A stretch of DNA of 64,000 nucleotides from Pirellulales bacterium (GTDB lineage: Bacteria; Planctomycetota; Planctomycetia; Pirellulales; Lacipirellulaceae). Numbering within the stretch: the stretch's first letter is position 1; every line of letters starts with the position of its first letter. The DNA lies in NCBI GenBank assembly GCA_022448265.1, contig JAKVCC010000008.1, positions 42,587-106,586 of the forward strand. Direction: 5' to 3'. Shown piece by piece: positions 1-9,886 of the stretch. Made by a program: the position numbers and the translations under genes. A model generated the notes under the pieces. It was not told where the DNA came from and made no database searches. It was given only the letters and a program-made list of their open reading frames with translations.

Positions 1-902
1 TCCAGCAACCAGCGGCAAAAAGGATCTTGATCGCGATCGGCATGACTGCGTACTTCGTAAGCCGCGCGCCGGGGACTCAGCTGATAAAGCCGCTTCAGTG
101 TCATGAGCACATCCGCATTGACGCTTTCTTCACGGCCCGCGAGATCATTGCGAATCATCGCCGTGCCGGGCTCACTGAGAGCCCAACCCAAACGGCGTAT
201 GAGCCCCGTCAAAGACGCCCGCGTTTCCACACACTGGTAGCCACCACAGCCACAGGCTGGATTGGGATCCGCCTCAAACCGATTGGCGTGCGAAGCAGGC
301 ACGACAACCTTCAAGTGGCCTAGTTCGCCAGCCTGGCCAAGCCCATAAAAAACGCTGCCTCCCGAAATCACACAACCTCCCAGGCCCGTGCCGGTAGTAA
401 TAAAAACGCTGGTCCGTGCATCTGATTTATGCCCATAGCGGGTGAAATCGTCGTCCTGCCCGGCGGCATTCGCATCATTACAGGCAAAAACCGGAATCGA
501 GCAGGCTGCCCGTTCCCGGACAGCGCCCGCGAGCAGCTCACCAAACGGAACCTCCCACAAATGCTTGGTTTCCGGGGTACCCAGGTTGGTAACCTCGAGG
601 ATGGCGCCGCCAGCCGAACAAGGGCAAGGAACCGTAACGGCGATGCCGGCAATGTGTGTCCAGGCCGCCCCCAATTCCTCCAATACCCCCTGGATACCCG
701 CGACGATCTGCGAAATCGTTTTCTGCGGTCCTTCCTCGGTAAGACTGGGAAGTTTAATCAGGTCGGGCCGCAATATGTTGTCTGCGGCCAGGTCAGTGGC
801 GCCAAACTTAATGTCGCTACCGCCCATATCTACGCCCACGCGCAGGCAAACTTCGCGACCATCCAGGGTTTGTTTCGTCAACGTTTCAAGACTCAAGATC
901 AA
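1..902 (-). CDS. ROK-family sugar kinase (glucokinase-like), C-terminus cut off by window edge
   Basis: The minus-strand frame reads as a ROK kinase, which phosphorylates glucose or a related sugar with ATP in the cytoplasm. The phosphate-binding loop GVDMGGSDIKFG lies near the N-terminus. A central stretch ending FACNDANAAG, then TTGTGLGGCV, GELGHLK and the ROK zinc motif CGCGGYQCVET follow in the expected order. The gene runs off the left end, so the C-terminus is missing. The start is uncertain: the frame has no ATG between an upstream in-frame stop and the phosphate loop. TTG codons at 902 or 881, or GTG at 839, are the candidates, and I took 902. galM starts about 270 bases away in the opposite direction, so the two may share a regulatory region. 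Substrate specificity cannot be read from the sequence. Confidence 0.85.
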   Translation of the reverse strand, partial: MILSLETLTKQTLDGREVCLRVGVDMGGSDIKFGATDLAADNILRPDLIKLPSLTEEGPQKTISQIVAGIQGVLEELGAAWTHIAGIAVTVPCPCSAGGAILEVTNLGTPETKHLWEVPFGELLAGAVRERAACSIPVFACNDANAAGQDDDFTRYGHKSDARTSVFITTGTGLGGCVISGGSVFYGLGQAGELGHLKVVVPASHANRFEADPNPACGCGGYQCVETRASLTGLIRRLGWALSEPGTAMIRNDLAGREESVNADVLMTLKRLYQLSPRRAAYEVRSHADRDQDPFCRWLL

Positions 903-998
903 CTGCGCTTTCTTCAAGTCGTCGTTATCGTTCGAGTCCCAGATCGACGCCGGTCGCCGGAGGACAGACCCATCATAACGACGCAAACGGTGGACTGC

Positions 999-1021
999 CT
1001 AGAACCCATTTTAAAACCATC
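999..1021 (-). repeat. Dispersed intergenic motif, copy A
   Basis: Read on the minus strand this contains TTAAAATGGGTTCTAGG. The core AAATGGGTTCTAG recurs at 26468-26480 and 58524-58536. This copy lies in the spacer between the divergent ROK kinase and galM genes. It is preceded by GATGGT, as is copy B. Its function is unknown. Confidence 0.6.
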
Positions 1022-1173
1022 AGCTGGCGGAAAGGTCGCCAAAAATTGTCCCGCCATACCAGATTTTGCAACTGGTTTAAGGTCTCTGCGCCGCTTGCCA
1101 GGGCCGATTCCCGTGGGGATAATTTCGTTCGACAACACGTGCCCTGCTCCTTCACCTTAGGAAAACGCCCTGC

Positions 1174-2169
1174 ATGCAACACCTCGCAACAAATACCAGT
1201 GGAATGACGGCCAAATGGATCGCACGGGGAGCCACCCTTACTGAATTGCACGTACCGGACCAGCGGGGTGTATTGGCCGACGTCGTATTGGGGTTTGATG
1301 AGATCGCCGGATATGCATCCCCCGCGAACCAGTACTTTGGCTGCACGACCGGCCGCTATGCCAATCGAATCTGCGGGGGCAAGTTCTCACTCGATGGCAA
1401 ACAGTATCAGTTGGCAGTAAACAATGGTCCCAACCATTTGCACGGGGGCCCTACACGCGGGTTGGATAAGGTCGACTGGCAAGCGGAACCATTAGATGAT
1501 GGGGTTCGTTTCACTTATACCAGCCCAGCGGGCGAAGAAGGATTTCCCGGCCAGTTGTCATTGGCGGTCACATATACGCTCACCGACACAAACGACCTGG
1601 AGATCGATTATCAAGCTACAACTGATGAGCCGACCATAATCAATCTAACCAATCACACCTACTTCAACCTCGCTGGCCATGGATCGGATAGCATTCTGGA
1701 TCACGAGCTTTGGATCGATGCCGATCGCTACACTCCAACCGACCAGCACGCCATTCCGACTGGCGAGCTGGCGGTGGTGGAAAACACGCCGTTTGATTTC
1801 CGCCACCGGAAACGTATTGGAGAGAATTTCGCCGCCGTCGCAAAAACTCCAGCCGGTGGTTACGACCACAACTATGTACTCAACAGCGAATCCGATGTAC
1901 TACGAAAAATTGCGGAGGTCTTCGACCCCACATCGAGACGCGTGATGCACGTTTTGACGGATCAGCCGGGCGTACAATTCTATACGGGCAACGGCCTCCA
2001 TGGCCAAACTGGCAAGGGTGGCAAGACCTACACCGCGCAATCGGCCCTCTGTTTAGAAACACAGCATTTCCCAGATTCGCCGAATCAGCCAGACTTTCCG
2101 ACCACAGTGCTGCAACCTGGAAATACCTATCGCCATCGATGCGTCTACGCCTTCTCAGCAAATTCGTAA
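1174..2169 (+). CDS. galM: Galactose mutarotase (aldose 1-epimerase)
   Basis: This 331-residue protein should interconvert the alpha and beta anomers of galactose or glucose in the cytoplasm. Family motifs appear in order: NGPNHLHGG (about residue 88) and NLTNHTYFNLAG (about residue 160), which together hold the two active-site histidines, then GYDHNYVL (about 230). LETQHFPDSPNQP near the C-terminus holds the catalytic glutamate, Glu295. The length matches the family. The start is the first ATG of the open frame. The neighbouring ROK kinase is divergent, which fits a small hexose-uptake locus. Confidence 0.93.
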   Translation: MQHLATNTSGMTAKWIARGATLTELHVPDQRGVLADVVLGFDEIAGYASPANQYFGCTTGRYANRICGGKFSLDGKQYQLAVNNGPNHLHGGPTRGLDKVDWQAEPLDDGVRFTYTSPAGEEGFPGQLSLAVTYTLTDTNDLEIDYQATTDEPTIINLTNHTYFNLAGHGSDSILDHELWIDADRYTPTDQHAIPTGELAVVENTPFDFRHRKRIGENFAAVAKTPAGGYDHNYVLNSESDVLRKIAEVFDPTSRRVMHVLTDQPGVQFYTGNGLHGQTGKGGKTYTAQSALCLETQHFPDSPNQPDFPTTVLQPGNTYRHRCVYAFSANS

Positions 2170-2477
2170 GATTTTGTCGGGGCAAGCCCCTCAACTTGAT
2201 CGACTGGATTTGCAATATCGCATTGAGGCAATGCCAACATAGCAACGTGATTCATTGCTCTGCACCGCCGAGAAGAACCATGGATTGGTCCCGGAAGGAG
2301 AAAGCCATATGCGCTAGGCTGCGCGGACAGCGTGTACCTGCAAAGCCCACGCACCTATCGCGATTTGGGGCAGATGGTTCCACTGTTTAGACCAACGGCA
2401 GAAAACTAACGAACACCTGCAAACTGGCTTACAGCAGGAAGCCAGAAGACTGACTGAAATCCCAGCTTGGGAAGCAA
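2170..2477. other. Spacer between convergent galM and greA
   Basis: No gene is visible. Two small hairpins could act as 3' ends. One is GGGG-CAAG-CCCC just after the galM stop. The other has a 7-bp stem, CTGGCTT (2424-2430) with AAGCCAG (2439-2445). Neither has a T-run. Confidence 0.4.
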
Positions 2478-2957
2478 CTAATCCTCAAAGCGCAATTCCA
2501 AGATTTCAAAACGATTGGTACCGGCGGGAACTTTGATCTCTACCTGCTCACCCACTTTTTTCCCGAGAAATCCCTGTCCCAGCGGCGAGGTGATCAGAAT
2601 CTTGCCAACGTCGTAGTCCTCTTCGCCTGCGCCCACTAGCGTAAATTCCTCGGTGTCGCCAAAGTCGAGGTCTTTGACTTTGACCGTTACTCCAAACACT
2701 ACCTGGTCTTTCGGCAATGTGGCGGTATCGACAATGTCAGCTCGTGACAGTTTGTCGCGGAGGAGATTGATTTTTGCCTGCAACAAACCCTGACTTTCGC
2801 GGGCGCCGTGGTACTCAGCATTTTCGCTCAAATCACCTTCTGCACGAGCCGCCGCAATCCGTTCTTCGATCACGGGCATCTCTTCATTTTCTTTTTGGTT
2901 AAGCTCTTCCTTGAGCTTATCGTAACCGGTGCGAGTCATCGGTACACGTTCAGACAT
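2478..2957 (-). CDS. greA: Transcription elongation factor GreA
   Basis: This 159-residue protein rescues backtracked RNA polymerase by stimulating cleavage of the nascent transcript. The N-terminal coiled-coil finger is clear: [13 protein letters not shown] opens it, and the acidic tip [16 protein letters not shown] carries the Asp/Glu pair that reaches the polymerase active site. The C-terminal FKBP-like domain follows, with [11 protein letters not shown] and [17 protein letters not shown] chose the ATG at 2957 (MSERVPM). It gives the normal GreA length and has a GGTGAGG stretch upstream. The frame stays open for about 100 more codons upstream, but that stretch does not resemble GreA. Confidence 0.95.
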   Translation of the reverse strand: MSERVPMTRTGYDKLKEELNQKENEEMPVIEERIAAARAEGDLSENAEYHGARESQGLLQAKINLLRDKLSRADIVDTATLPKDQVVFGVTVKVKDLDFGDTEEFTLVGAGEEDYDVGKILITSPLGQGFLGKKVGEQVEIKVPAGTNRFEILELRFED

Positions 2958-3384
2958 GATGGCCTCACCCATAAACCAAATAAAACGGGTCCCCCGCGCG
3001 GCATAGACGCTCACGGAAGACCCAGCTACCAATCGTTGTATGTTTATTCTCTCGATCAACGACCTCCTGTAAAGATCGCCAATCCATCTAATTTTCAATA
3101 ACCGTTCACACCCGATGTAAGCAAAAAATCGGGGGCGCCCCGTCGCTGCCTCCGGCCCAGGCAGAACGGGCCGCCGCGTAAGTGACCCTCTGCCACTGCG
3201 TCCGGCATTTCTGAGTCCAAGAGCTTGGCCAAAAAACCACTTTCCAGGCAGGATTTCCGACAGATTCAAAAATTCTCGGGGAAGGGTAAAATCGTTGTGT
3301 CCCGGCAGTCCTTGCCCGACTCACGTTTATGCTGTTTACGCTGGTTCACTCGGCGTTGCCCGCAGCATGAACAGTTACCATTTT
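2958..3384. other. Spacer upstream of greA
   Basis: This holds the likely greA leader and promoter region, read leftward. A TTGAAA element is visible on the minus strand around 3099-3104 but has no good -10. An AGGAGG is also present on the minus strand near 3062-3067. It is followed by a TTG in the greA frame, so an extended greA start cannot be fully excluded. No separate gene is supported. Confidence 0.35.
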
Positions 3385-4089
3385 TTAGACTTCGGCCATA
3401 TAGAGCAGGCAACCACAGGATTTGCAAAAAACGGGCTTGGAAAGCAATAGCTCATTTTGCATATTCAACGTAATCTGGTAGCCGCACCCTTGGCAGGTGC
3501 ATTCGGCGGCCGCCGCCATTCCTTCGGAACCCTTGGCTTGAATGATCCGCTGGTAATCGCTCTTGATATCTTGCGGCAATTCCTGCTCGGCGGTGGCCAG
3601 TTCGCCTTCCAGGCGTGTCATGTCGGCCTGAATGACCGCTCCTTCCGCAGCAACCTCCTGCCGGCACCTGTCGAGTTCCTTCTCCGCGGCCGCCATCTGG
3701 ACCCGCGATTCAGCGACGGCGACCTCCAATTGGTCGACTTTTTCCATTGACTCGAGCGCCTCGTCTGCCAAAACGCTATTGGCCATCTCCGAGGCCGCGA
3801 TCTGCTCCAACAAGGTCTGATATTCCTTGTTACTACTGCAAGTATTGAGCTTCCCTTTGAGGTCCAGAATCTTGTTTTCACCCGTCTTCAAGTCAAGCTG
3901 CTTTTGATCCACGTTTTTTTTCGTGTGCTTGACCGACTCCTCAATCGTGCCAACCGTCTGCTGCTGCCGCGTGACATTAGCTCCATGCGCCTGAACCTTG
4001 TGCGGCCCACGCTCCAACCGTCCCCGCAAGTCACCCAGCTGTGAGTGGATCCGATGCAACTCACGGAGTACCGTGGTAGATACCGCCAT
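3385..4089 (-). CDS. Coiled-coil protein with C4-type zinc ribbon (DUF164/zf-RING_7 family)
   Basis: This 234-residue protein has a long charged helical region (about 1-185), predicted as an antiparallel coiled coil. A C-terminal zinc ribbon follows, with two Cys pairs in CTCQGCGY and FCKSCG. The architecture matches the widespread C4-type zinc-ribbon family, whose molecular role is not settled; nucleic-acid or tethering roles have been proposed. The ATG at 4089 (MAVSTTVLRELHRI) has a GGGGAG ribosome-binding site a few bases upstream. Earlier in-frame starts would add an unlikely leader. The gene lies downstream of the primary sigma factor on the same strand, with a 224-base gap. Confidence 0.85.
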   Translation of the reverse strand: MAVSTTVLRELHRIHSQLGDLRGRLERGPHKVQAHGANVTRQQQTVGTIEESVKHTKKNVDQKQLDLKTGENKILDLKGKLNTCSSNKEYQTLLEQIAASEMANSVLADEALESMEKVDQLEVAVAESRVQMAAAEKELDRCRQEVAAEGAVIQADMTRLEGELATAEQELPQDIKSDYQRIIQAKGSEGMAAAAECTCQGCGYQITLNMQNELLLSKPVFCKSCGCLLYMAEV

Positions 4090-4313
4090 TAATTCTCCCC
4101 TGCAAGTCATGCCTCGCCGTGGCGAGCGATTACCCAAAGTCAGGCAGTGCTGAACAGTTCAACCATCCTCCCTCCCCCTAATTGTAACGACGATTTCATT
4201 TTCCATAAGGTACTGCGTACCGCCCTCCAACCCCGGCCCCACCTGTGGCCCCACATCCGGCCGAAAAACTGCCAAGAAAACGCCAGAGCGGACCGGGCCG
4301 GGTGCCCCATCTA

Positions 4314-6140
4314 CTAGGCCGCGGCCAACGTGTCCTCCGAAGTCAGTTCGCCCCAAGATTCTTCCTCGACAGGGATTGGGCTATCGACGACATATTCGGA
4401 TAGCTCGGCACTGCGGACCGGGTGTTGGAGCTTGGCGACCGCCTTGGCTTCGATCTGCCGGACGCGTTCGCGGGTGACCTTGAAAATACGGCCCACCTCC
4501 TCCAAGGTATAGCAATAGCCGTCCGCCAACCCGTACCGCAAACGGATGATTTTTCGCTCGCGGTAGGTGAGCGTCTTCAACAACTCGTCGATTTTTTCGC
4601 GAAGCATGCCGTTGTTAGCCAGGCTCAGCGGATTGTCGACATGCTGGTCTTCGACAAATTCTCCAAAGCTGCAATCTTCGTTTTCGCCAATCGGCCGATC
4701 CAGACTGACCGGCGTGCGACCGATGTCAAGCACGTGCAGGGCCTCCTCAAGATCGACCCCGGCGGCATCGGCCGTCTCTTCATGGGTCGGCAAGCGACCC
4801 AACTCGTGCTGCAAACGCTTGGCGGTCTGCTGCAGCTTGCTCAAGACATCAATCATGTGGACGGGAACGCGAATCGTTCGCACCTGGTCAGCAATAGCAC
4901 GGGTAATCGCCTGACGAATCCACCAAGTCGCATAGGTCGAAAACTTGAAGCCTCGACGATATTCGTATTTGTCCACCGCGCGCATGAGTCCCGTGTTGCC
5001 CTCCTGAATTAAATCCAGGAAGCTCATGCCCCGGTTACGGTATTTTTTGGCGATAGAGACCACCAATCGCAAGTTTCCGCTGGAAAGTTCACGCTTGACG
5101 CGATCGAATTCTTTAAGCTGTGACCGCAAGAGGGTGCATCGCTTTCGCAAGCTGCTCGGCGTCTCCAGCGTTTTCAGCATGAGTGCGCGCATCTCCCTGC
5201 GAACCGGCTCAAGGCGCGTCGGGGCTGCGCCCTCCGCCCGCAACTGATCGCGATGTTGCTGCAGGTGATCCATGCGGCGAGAGAGTTCTTCCAGATCTTG
5301 CATTAAGGGTTGTACGCGTCGCGTCCGCAAACTGAGCTCCTCAACAAGTGACAACATTTTTTCTCGATTGCGCATGTATGCCTGCCGTGCCTGCTGCTTT
5401 TCTTTTGCAGATGCACTACGACGAACGAGCGTAGCAAACAACCGGCGCTGCTGTTGGATCATATTCCGAAGTGTCGGGAAATTAACCGGCATTCGCGCCG
5501 AAATCTGCTCCTTGGTTAGCCGCTCGGTAAGCGACACCTTAACTGTTCGATCGAACGGCAAATCGCCCGCGTGGACCTTTTCCAGAGTTTGACACGTCGC
5601 GTCCAATGCAAAAAACGAACGGAGCAGGTTGCGACGAAACCGCTTGCGGGTAAGTTCAATTTTTTTTGCAAGCGTGATTTCCTCTTCTCGCGTAAGCAGA
5701 GGAATCCGGCACATCTGTGACAAGTACATCCGAATCGGATCGTCGGTCAACTTAGGAAGCTCGTCGGCAAACAGCGCCTCGCGATTGTCTTCCCCTGCGA
5801 TAGCCTCATCAGACTCCTGCTGACCCGAAGGCCGCCGGCCTTCCCCAAAACTAACACCTAAACAGTCGGCCACATCAAGCAGAATATTAACTTGCGCCGA
5901 GTCGGAAGCTTCATCCGGAAGAAAATCATTGGCCTGCTGATAGGTAATAAAGCCCTGCGACTTAGCCAGCGCAATCAGGCGGCTTAGAGGCATCTTGGGG
6001 GCGACCGACGGGCGAGGGGCGAGCGTTGCATCTTTGGCGCAGTCACCTGAACCGGCAGAACTTATCGCCACAAGGGGTTTCGCGGTGGAGATTCTCGTAG
6101 CCGAGGTTTTGCTCGAGAGCGTTTTAGTCAAGGGGGTCAT
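4314..6140 (-). CDS. rpoD: Primary RNA polymerase sigma factor (sigma-70/RpoD/SigA)
   Basis: This 608-residue protein directs RNA polymerase to housekeeping promoters. Region 1.1 is recognisable at about 50-95 and region 1.2 ([11 protein letters not shown]) near 133. A helical non-conserved region of roughly 190 residues precedes region 2. Region 2 contains [16 protein letters not shown], the core-binding DLIQEGN and the melting element [16 protein letters not shown]. Region 3 begins after [12 protein letters not shown]. Region 4 has [15 protein letters not shown] and the helix-turn-helix [20 protein letters not shown]. The ATG at 6140 ([10 protein letters not shown]) is chosen because AGGAGG lies about eight bases upstream; a longer frame starting at 6224 lacks this. 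It follows dnaG by 86 bases, the classical primase-sigma operon order. Confidence 0.96.
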   Translation of the reverse strand: MTPLTKTLSSKTSATRISTAKPLVAISSAGSGDCAKDATLAPRPSVAPKMPLSRLIALAKSQGFITYQQANDFLPDEASDSAQVNILLDVADCLGVSFGEGRRPSGQQESDEAIAGEDNREALFADELPKLTDDPIRMYLSQMCRIPLLTREEEITLAKKIELTRKRFRRNLLRSFFALDATCQTLEKVHAGDLPFDRTVKVSLTERLTKEQISARMPVNFPTLRNMIQQQRRLFATLVRRSASAKEKQQARQAYMRNREKMLSLVEELSLRTRRVQPLMQDLEELSRRMDHLQQHRDQLRAEGAAPTRLEPVRREMRALMLKTLETPSSLRKRCTLLRSQLKEFDRVKRELSSGNLRLVVSIAKKYRNRGMSFLDLIQEGNTGLMRAVDKYEYRRGFKFSTYATWWIRQAITRAIADQVRTIRVPVHMIDVLSKLQQTAKRLQHELGRLPTHEETADAAGVDLEEALHVLDIGRTPVSLDRPIGENEDCSFGEFVEDQHVDNPLSLANNGMLREKIDELLKTLTYRERKIIRLRYGLADGYCYTLEEVGRIFKVTRERVRQIEAKAVAKLQHPVRSAELSEYVVDSPIPVEEESWGELTSEDTLAAA

Positions 6141-6226
6141 CACAAACTCCTCCTGCACTTCCTGTGCAAATGGAAAAGTACGGGAACCATCCAAGCATTT
6201 CACCCGTCCGTGGGTGAAGAACATGC

Positions 6227-8107
6227 CTAGCGGTCATTCTTCTGGGGGGGCATCAACTCCTTAAAAAATTGACTTAGCTGCTTGTCTTCTTCTTTCGGGT
6301 GGAGAGATTTTTTATGGAAGACGGCCTTCTGCTGATTGCGGCGAGACTCTCGATGATGCTCATCAAGTCGATCCAACAAGTCGATGGCTCGTTGCCGCGC
6401 GTCGTTGGCAACTTTTTCGCGTCCGCGCTCGTCGCACTCAACCAGAACATTCTTTTCAGCGCTATCATCGGTGGCCAGTATCAATTGCTCGAACGACGGT
6501 GTCTGCCCTCCTCGATACAACCGAACCACGTCCTGAAAAGTCCTGCGACAAAACGGATTCTCGATCTGTGCGGGATCAAGGCGGTCGGCAAGCAGTGGCA
6601 CAACATCGGCATGATGGATCAATAGCTCGATAAGTTCTCTTTCCCAATGCGAGAGTTGGATGCGGGAAGGCGGTACTGTCGCCGCCTCGCCCGCCCTATC
6701 CCGCACACCGACACGGGCGGTGTGCTGCCGCGCCGTAATTTCGTGCCGCCTGGCTACAAGCCGCGTCCGCAGCGTCTCTTCGGCGACACCAAATTGACGC
6801 GATAATCGCGACATCACTTGCTGTTCGCGCACCAACGCTGTGGACGTCGCGGAACTCGCACTGGGCATTCCGCGGGCCAGCGTATCGAGAATCGCCTCCA
6901 CCGCTTGGGCTGAAGCGTGCGTAGTTGGGGCTGATGCCAATCCGTTGGTCACAGCAACAATCTTGTGTTCGAGGGCGTCGACCGCAGTCGACAACTGATG
7001 CCTAAATGATTCGCTTCCTTGCGAGGCAATAACATCACATGGATCGGCCCCCTGAGGCAAGGTCAGAATTCGTAAATCAATTTCCTGCGACACAAAGAGT
7101 GCTAGCAACTCATCCAAGATCTGCATGGTCCGCTTTTGTCCGGCGTCGTCGCCATCGAGCACCAGCGTGATGCGATCCGTAAAGCGGCGCAGGAGAGGCA
7201 CGTGTTTTTCACCAAGTGCCGTGCCCAAGACAGCCACCGCATGGGTGATTCCGTGCTGATGTGCCAGAATCACGTCGGTGTACCCCTCCATCACAACAAC
7301 AGTTTGCTCACGGGCAATGCCCTCCCTGGCAAGATCAAGCGCGTAAAGCTGGCTACTCTTACTGAACAAAGGTGTCTCGGGGCTGTTGATATATTTTGCT
7401 TCTGGACGATCGGCATCGTTTGCAACCTGCCCCGGAAGCACGCGCCCACCAAACGCAATCGGCCGGGAGCGAGTATCCCGAATCGGAAACATTAGCCGTC
7501 GGCGAAAGCGATCGTAGTAGCCCTGTCCGCTCTGCCGGGAAGCGACAAGCCCCACCCTCTCCAGTACTGCCGGTGACCACTCAGTCTGCCGCGCCTCGGT
7601 GAGCAGCCAGTCCCACCGATCCGGCGCCATTCCCAGGTGAAATCGTTCGGTCGTATCTTGGCTAATTCCGCGGTGGCTGAGATAACTTCGCGCCACCTCG
7701 GCCGCCGGATCAGCCAACAAGTAGCGATGGAATTTCTCTTCGGCCCAGGCGACGGCCTGATACAAGTTGCGACGCTCGAACTCGCTGGACTGGCCCGACG
7801 CTTGCCGGGAGGGGGCCAACGTAATGCCTGCCCGATCGGCCAGCATTTCCAGCGATTCTCTGAATTCCAGCCCTTCGATGCGCATCAAAAAACTGAAGAT
7901 GTCGCCACCAATATCGCAAACCCAACATTTGAACGACTGCCGTTCGGGGTTCACGTGCAGACTGGGGCGCGAGTCGTCGTGCCAGGGACAAACGGCTACA
8001 TAGCCTCGGCCCTGGCGGCGCAGCGCCATGTAACTGCCAACCAGATCGACAATGTCAACCGCCTGACGAACCTGCTCTTTGGCATCCTGCAAACTGGAGA
8101 GGGACAT
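6227..8107 (-). CDS. dnaG: DNA primase
   Basis: This 626-residue protein makes RNA primers for replication and partners with the DnaB helicase. The N-terminal CHC2 zinc domain has Cys40, His43, Cys61 and Cys64. The catalytic core includes [16 protein letters not shown] and the TOPRIM fold, with [10 protein letters not shown] (Glu274) and LVLDGDDAG (Asp318, Asp320). The C-terminal helicase-interacting region is less conserved, as expected. The ATG at 8107 fits the conserved N-terminus. It is oddly preceded on its strand by nine consecutive C residues two bases before the ATG, with no Shine-Dalgarno. Confidence 0.96.
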   Translation of the reverse strand: MSLSSLQDAKEQVRQAVDIVDLVGSYMALRRQGRGYVAVCPWHDDSRPSLHVNPERQSFKCWVCDIGGDIFSFLMRIEGLEFRESLEMLADRAGITLAPSRQASGQSSEFERRNLYQAVAWAEEKFHRYLLADPAAEVARSYLSHRGISQDTTERFHLGMAPDRWDWLLTEARQTEWSPAVLERVGLVASRQSGQGYYDRFRRRLMFPIRDTRSRPIAFGGRVLPGQVANDADRPEAKYINSPETPLFSKSSQLYALDLAREGIAREQTVVVMEGYTDVILAHQHGITHAVAVLGTALGEKHVPLLRRFTDRITLVLDGDDAGQKRTMQILDELLALFVSQEIDLRILTLPQGADPCDVIASQGSESFRHQLSTAVDALEHKIVAVTNGLASAPTTHASAQAVEAILDTLARGMPSASSATSTALVREQQVMSRLSRQFGVAEETLRTRLVARRHEITARQHTARVGVRDRAGEAATVPPSRIQLSHWERELIELLIHHADVVPLLADRLDPAQIENPFCRRTFQDVVRLYRGGQTPSFEQLILATDDSAEKNVLVECDERGREKVANDARQRAIDLLDRLDEHHRESRRNQQKAVFHKKSLHPKEEDKQLSQFFKELMPPQKNDR

Positions 8108-8404
8108 AGGGGGGGGGCGGGTTAGGGCAAGGGGCGGGGGTCAAACTTCAGCACAGGGCGGGGGGAACTGTTGGTGCCGCCTCGACACTAACCATTATTC
8201 ACCTCGCAACGTGGGTTTCAACTTAGCGCAGCAAGCAGGCTATTCAGGGCTACTCGGCGGCAACGAACCACAGAGATCGAAGTTTAAACCGCTGACAGCC
8301 CGCCAGCATCGTCGGGCCAGGCGGCTAGCCCTCTCGGTACGCATCGCCAAACGGGGATGCGATACTATTGTTCATTCCTTGCCCCCTCCGGGTGGCGTCC
8401 CTCA
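8108..8404. other. Spacer between htrA-like gene and dnaG
   Basis: Apart from the G9 tract at 8109-8117 directly beside the dnaG start, I see nothing that can be assigned. There is no convincing promoter, terminator or small gene. Confidence 0.3.
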
Positions 8405-9664
8405 CTAGTTCGTTGGCCGTGGCCGCTCGGCTACTTTTACCTTAAGCGTTAGTTGGTCCGGACCGTCTTGCCCGTAACGTATGATGCCTACCGAAACAAT
8501 TCCGCCTATTTTGGTTGCGGCTATCGCCCGGCTCATAAGCGTGGGATCTGAGTATTCGACACCGTCCCACTTGAGGATCACGTCACCGACCTCCAAGCCG
8601 GCTGCAGCAGCTGGTGTATTCGGTTTGACCTCCACAATCAACACGCCCTGTCCTCGGTCTAAGCCCAGGCGGCCAGCAACCTTGTCGGGGACCTCCATCG
8701 GCTCCACGCCCAAAAAACCCCGGCTAATGTAGCCGTCTTTGCGTAACCGCTCGTAGCTTTCACGTGCAATGGCGCTGGGGATTGAAAAACTGATACCTTG
8801 GTATGATCGGCCCACGATGGCCGTATTGATGCCCACAATTTTTCCGTCCACGTTAACCAACGGGCCACCACTATTACCCGGATTGACAGCCGCGTCAGTT
8901 TGCAAGAACTCTTTGTACACACCCGATATACCACGACGCTCCTTGGCGCTAACAATACCGAAGGTAATACTTTTTTGCAGTCCAAAGGGGCTACCGACCG
9001 CCCAAACCAGGTCCCCAACGTCCAGGCTATCGCTGTCACCCCACACAGCAGGAATCAGGTCGTCAAGGTCGGTCTTCAAAACCGCTACGTCGGTGCCCGG
9101 ATCCCTACCCACAACGGCCGCTGAACCAATGCGACCGTCGCTGAGCTGTATTTCGACAATTGCCACACTGCCGACCACATGGTCGTTGGTGATAATATAA
9201 CCGGCTTGGTCGACGATCACTCCCGAGCCCTGCCCAATGCCTTGTCCGCCTCTCCGACTGCGCAGTGGGTCGACGTTTACCACACGCACACTGACTACGC
9301 TAGGCGCAACATACTGGGACAGTAGTCGCGATGCATCGGAAATTGCACCCAGGTTGACACCCGGCAGGTTTTCCTGCGCCATGTCATACTTAGCGCGCTC
9401 TTCTCCCGCAGTCAACGAATACTGCACGCGCTGAATCACATTGGGAGCAATGAACAACGCCAGGAGCAATCCAAAAATCCACAACAATCGCTGCAGTCGC
9501 GGCAGCCGCGGCAAGTCATGCTCCGTCACGGGCTGCGTAACCGGCGAGGGCGGAGTCGATGGCAGCGTCAACCCTCGCTCCGGTTCTTGTGCCAGAGCCT
9601 GCGCGGAAAGTACCTCCTGAGATACTGCGACAACGTCGCTGGGCGGGTTTGGTTCGTAGTGCAT
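8405..9664 (-). CDS. HtrA/DegP-like serine protease with one PDZ domain, membrane anchored
   Basis: This 419-residue protein is probably an envelope quality-control protease. A proline-rich cytoplasmic head (1-57) precedes one transmembrane segment (about 60-77). The trypsin-like domain follows with the triad His162 (TNDHVVG), Asp192 (DPGTDVAVL) and Ser265 (NPGNSGGPLV). A single PDZ domain (about 315-410) includes RGFLGVEP and AAAAGLEVGDVIL. The ATG at 9664 has GGAAAGG just upstream. The anchor and single PDZ make it closer to DegS or plant-type Deg proteins than to soluble DegP. It lies downstream of dnaG on neither operon nor divergent terms that would suggest a shared job. Confidence 0.93.
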   Translation of the reverse strand: MHYEPNPPSDVVAVSQEVLSAQALAQEPERGLTLPSTPPSPVTQPVTEHDLPRLPRLQRLLWIFGLLLALFIAPNVIQRVQYSLTAGEERAKYDMAQENLPGVNLGAISDASRLLSQYVAPSVVSVRVVNVDPLRSRRGGQGIGQGSGVIVDQAGYIITNDHVVGSVAIVEIQLSDGRIGSAAVVGRDPGTDVAVLKTDLDDLIPAVWGDSDSLDVGDLVWAVGSPFGLQKSITFGIVSAKERRGISGVYKEFLQTDAAVNPGNSGGPLVNVDGKIVGINTAIVGRSYQGISFSIPSAIARESYERLRKDGYISRGFLGVEPMEVPDKVAGRLGLDRGQGVLIVEVKPNTPAAAAGLEVGDVILKWDGVEYSDPTLMSRAIAATKIGGIVSVGIIRYGQDGPDQLTLKVKVAERPRPTN

Positions 9665-9813
9665 TTTACCTTTCCATCACACCATCACAATCGCAACGGA
9701 GCTGCCAGTCGACTTGCATCCGTTGTGACGAACGCGGCATCCGGCTAGCGGCCACACGCTTCCGCTGCCAACCACACCATCTTGACAACGGGGCAGCTGA
9801 AATTGCTGGCTTG

Positions 9814-9819
9814 TATAAT
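9814..9819 (+). promoter_or_regulatory. Candidate -10 box for aat
   Basis: A perfect TATAAT lies 67 bases before the aat start. The -35 position at 17-bp spacing (GGGCAG) is poor, and a TTGACA upstream at 9782 is too far away. This is a plausible but unproven promoter. Confidence 0.3.
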
Positions 9820-9886
9820 ACCATCTTTAGGGCAAAATTGTCCGATTTCCGTTCCGCTTCCGTGCCCTCGAAGATTTACCGCTGCT

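Noticed and set aside
429-1160. A 243-residue open frame on the plus strand over the ROK kinase gene
   Set aside because: It is antisense to a protein with clear ROK motifs and has no recognisable fold of its own; high-GC DNA gives such shadows.
2958-3269. In-frame upstream extension of greA to 263 residues
   Set aside because: GreA proteins are about 158 residues and begin near MTRTGY; the extension has no similarity to the family.
6141-6224. Longer sigma-factor start at 6224
   Set aside because: The ATG at 6140 has an AGGAGG at the right distance; the extra 28 residues are not sigma-like.
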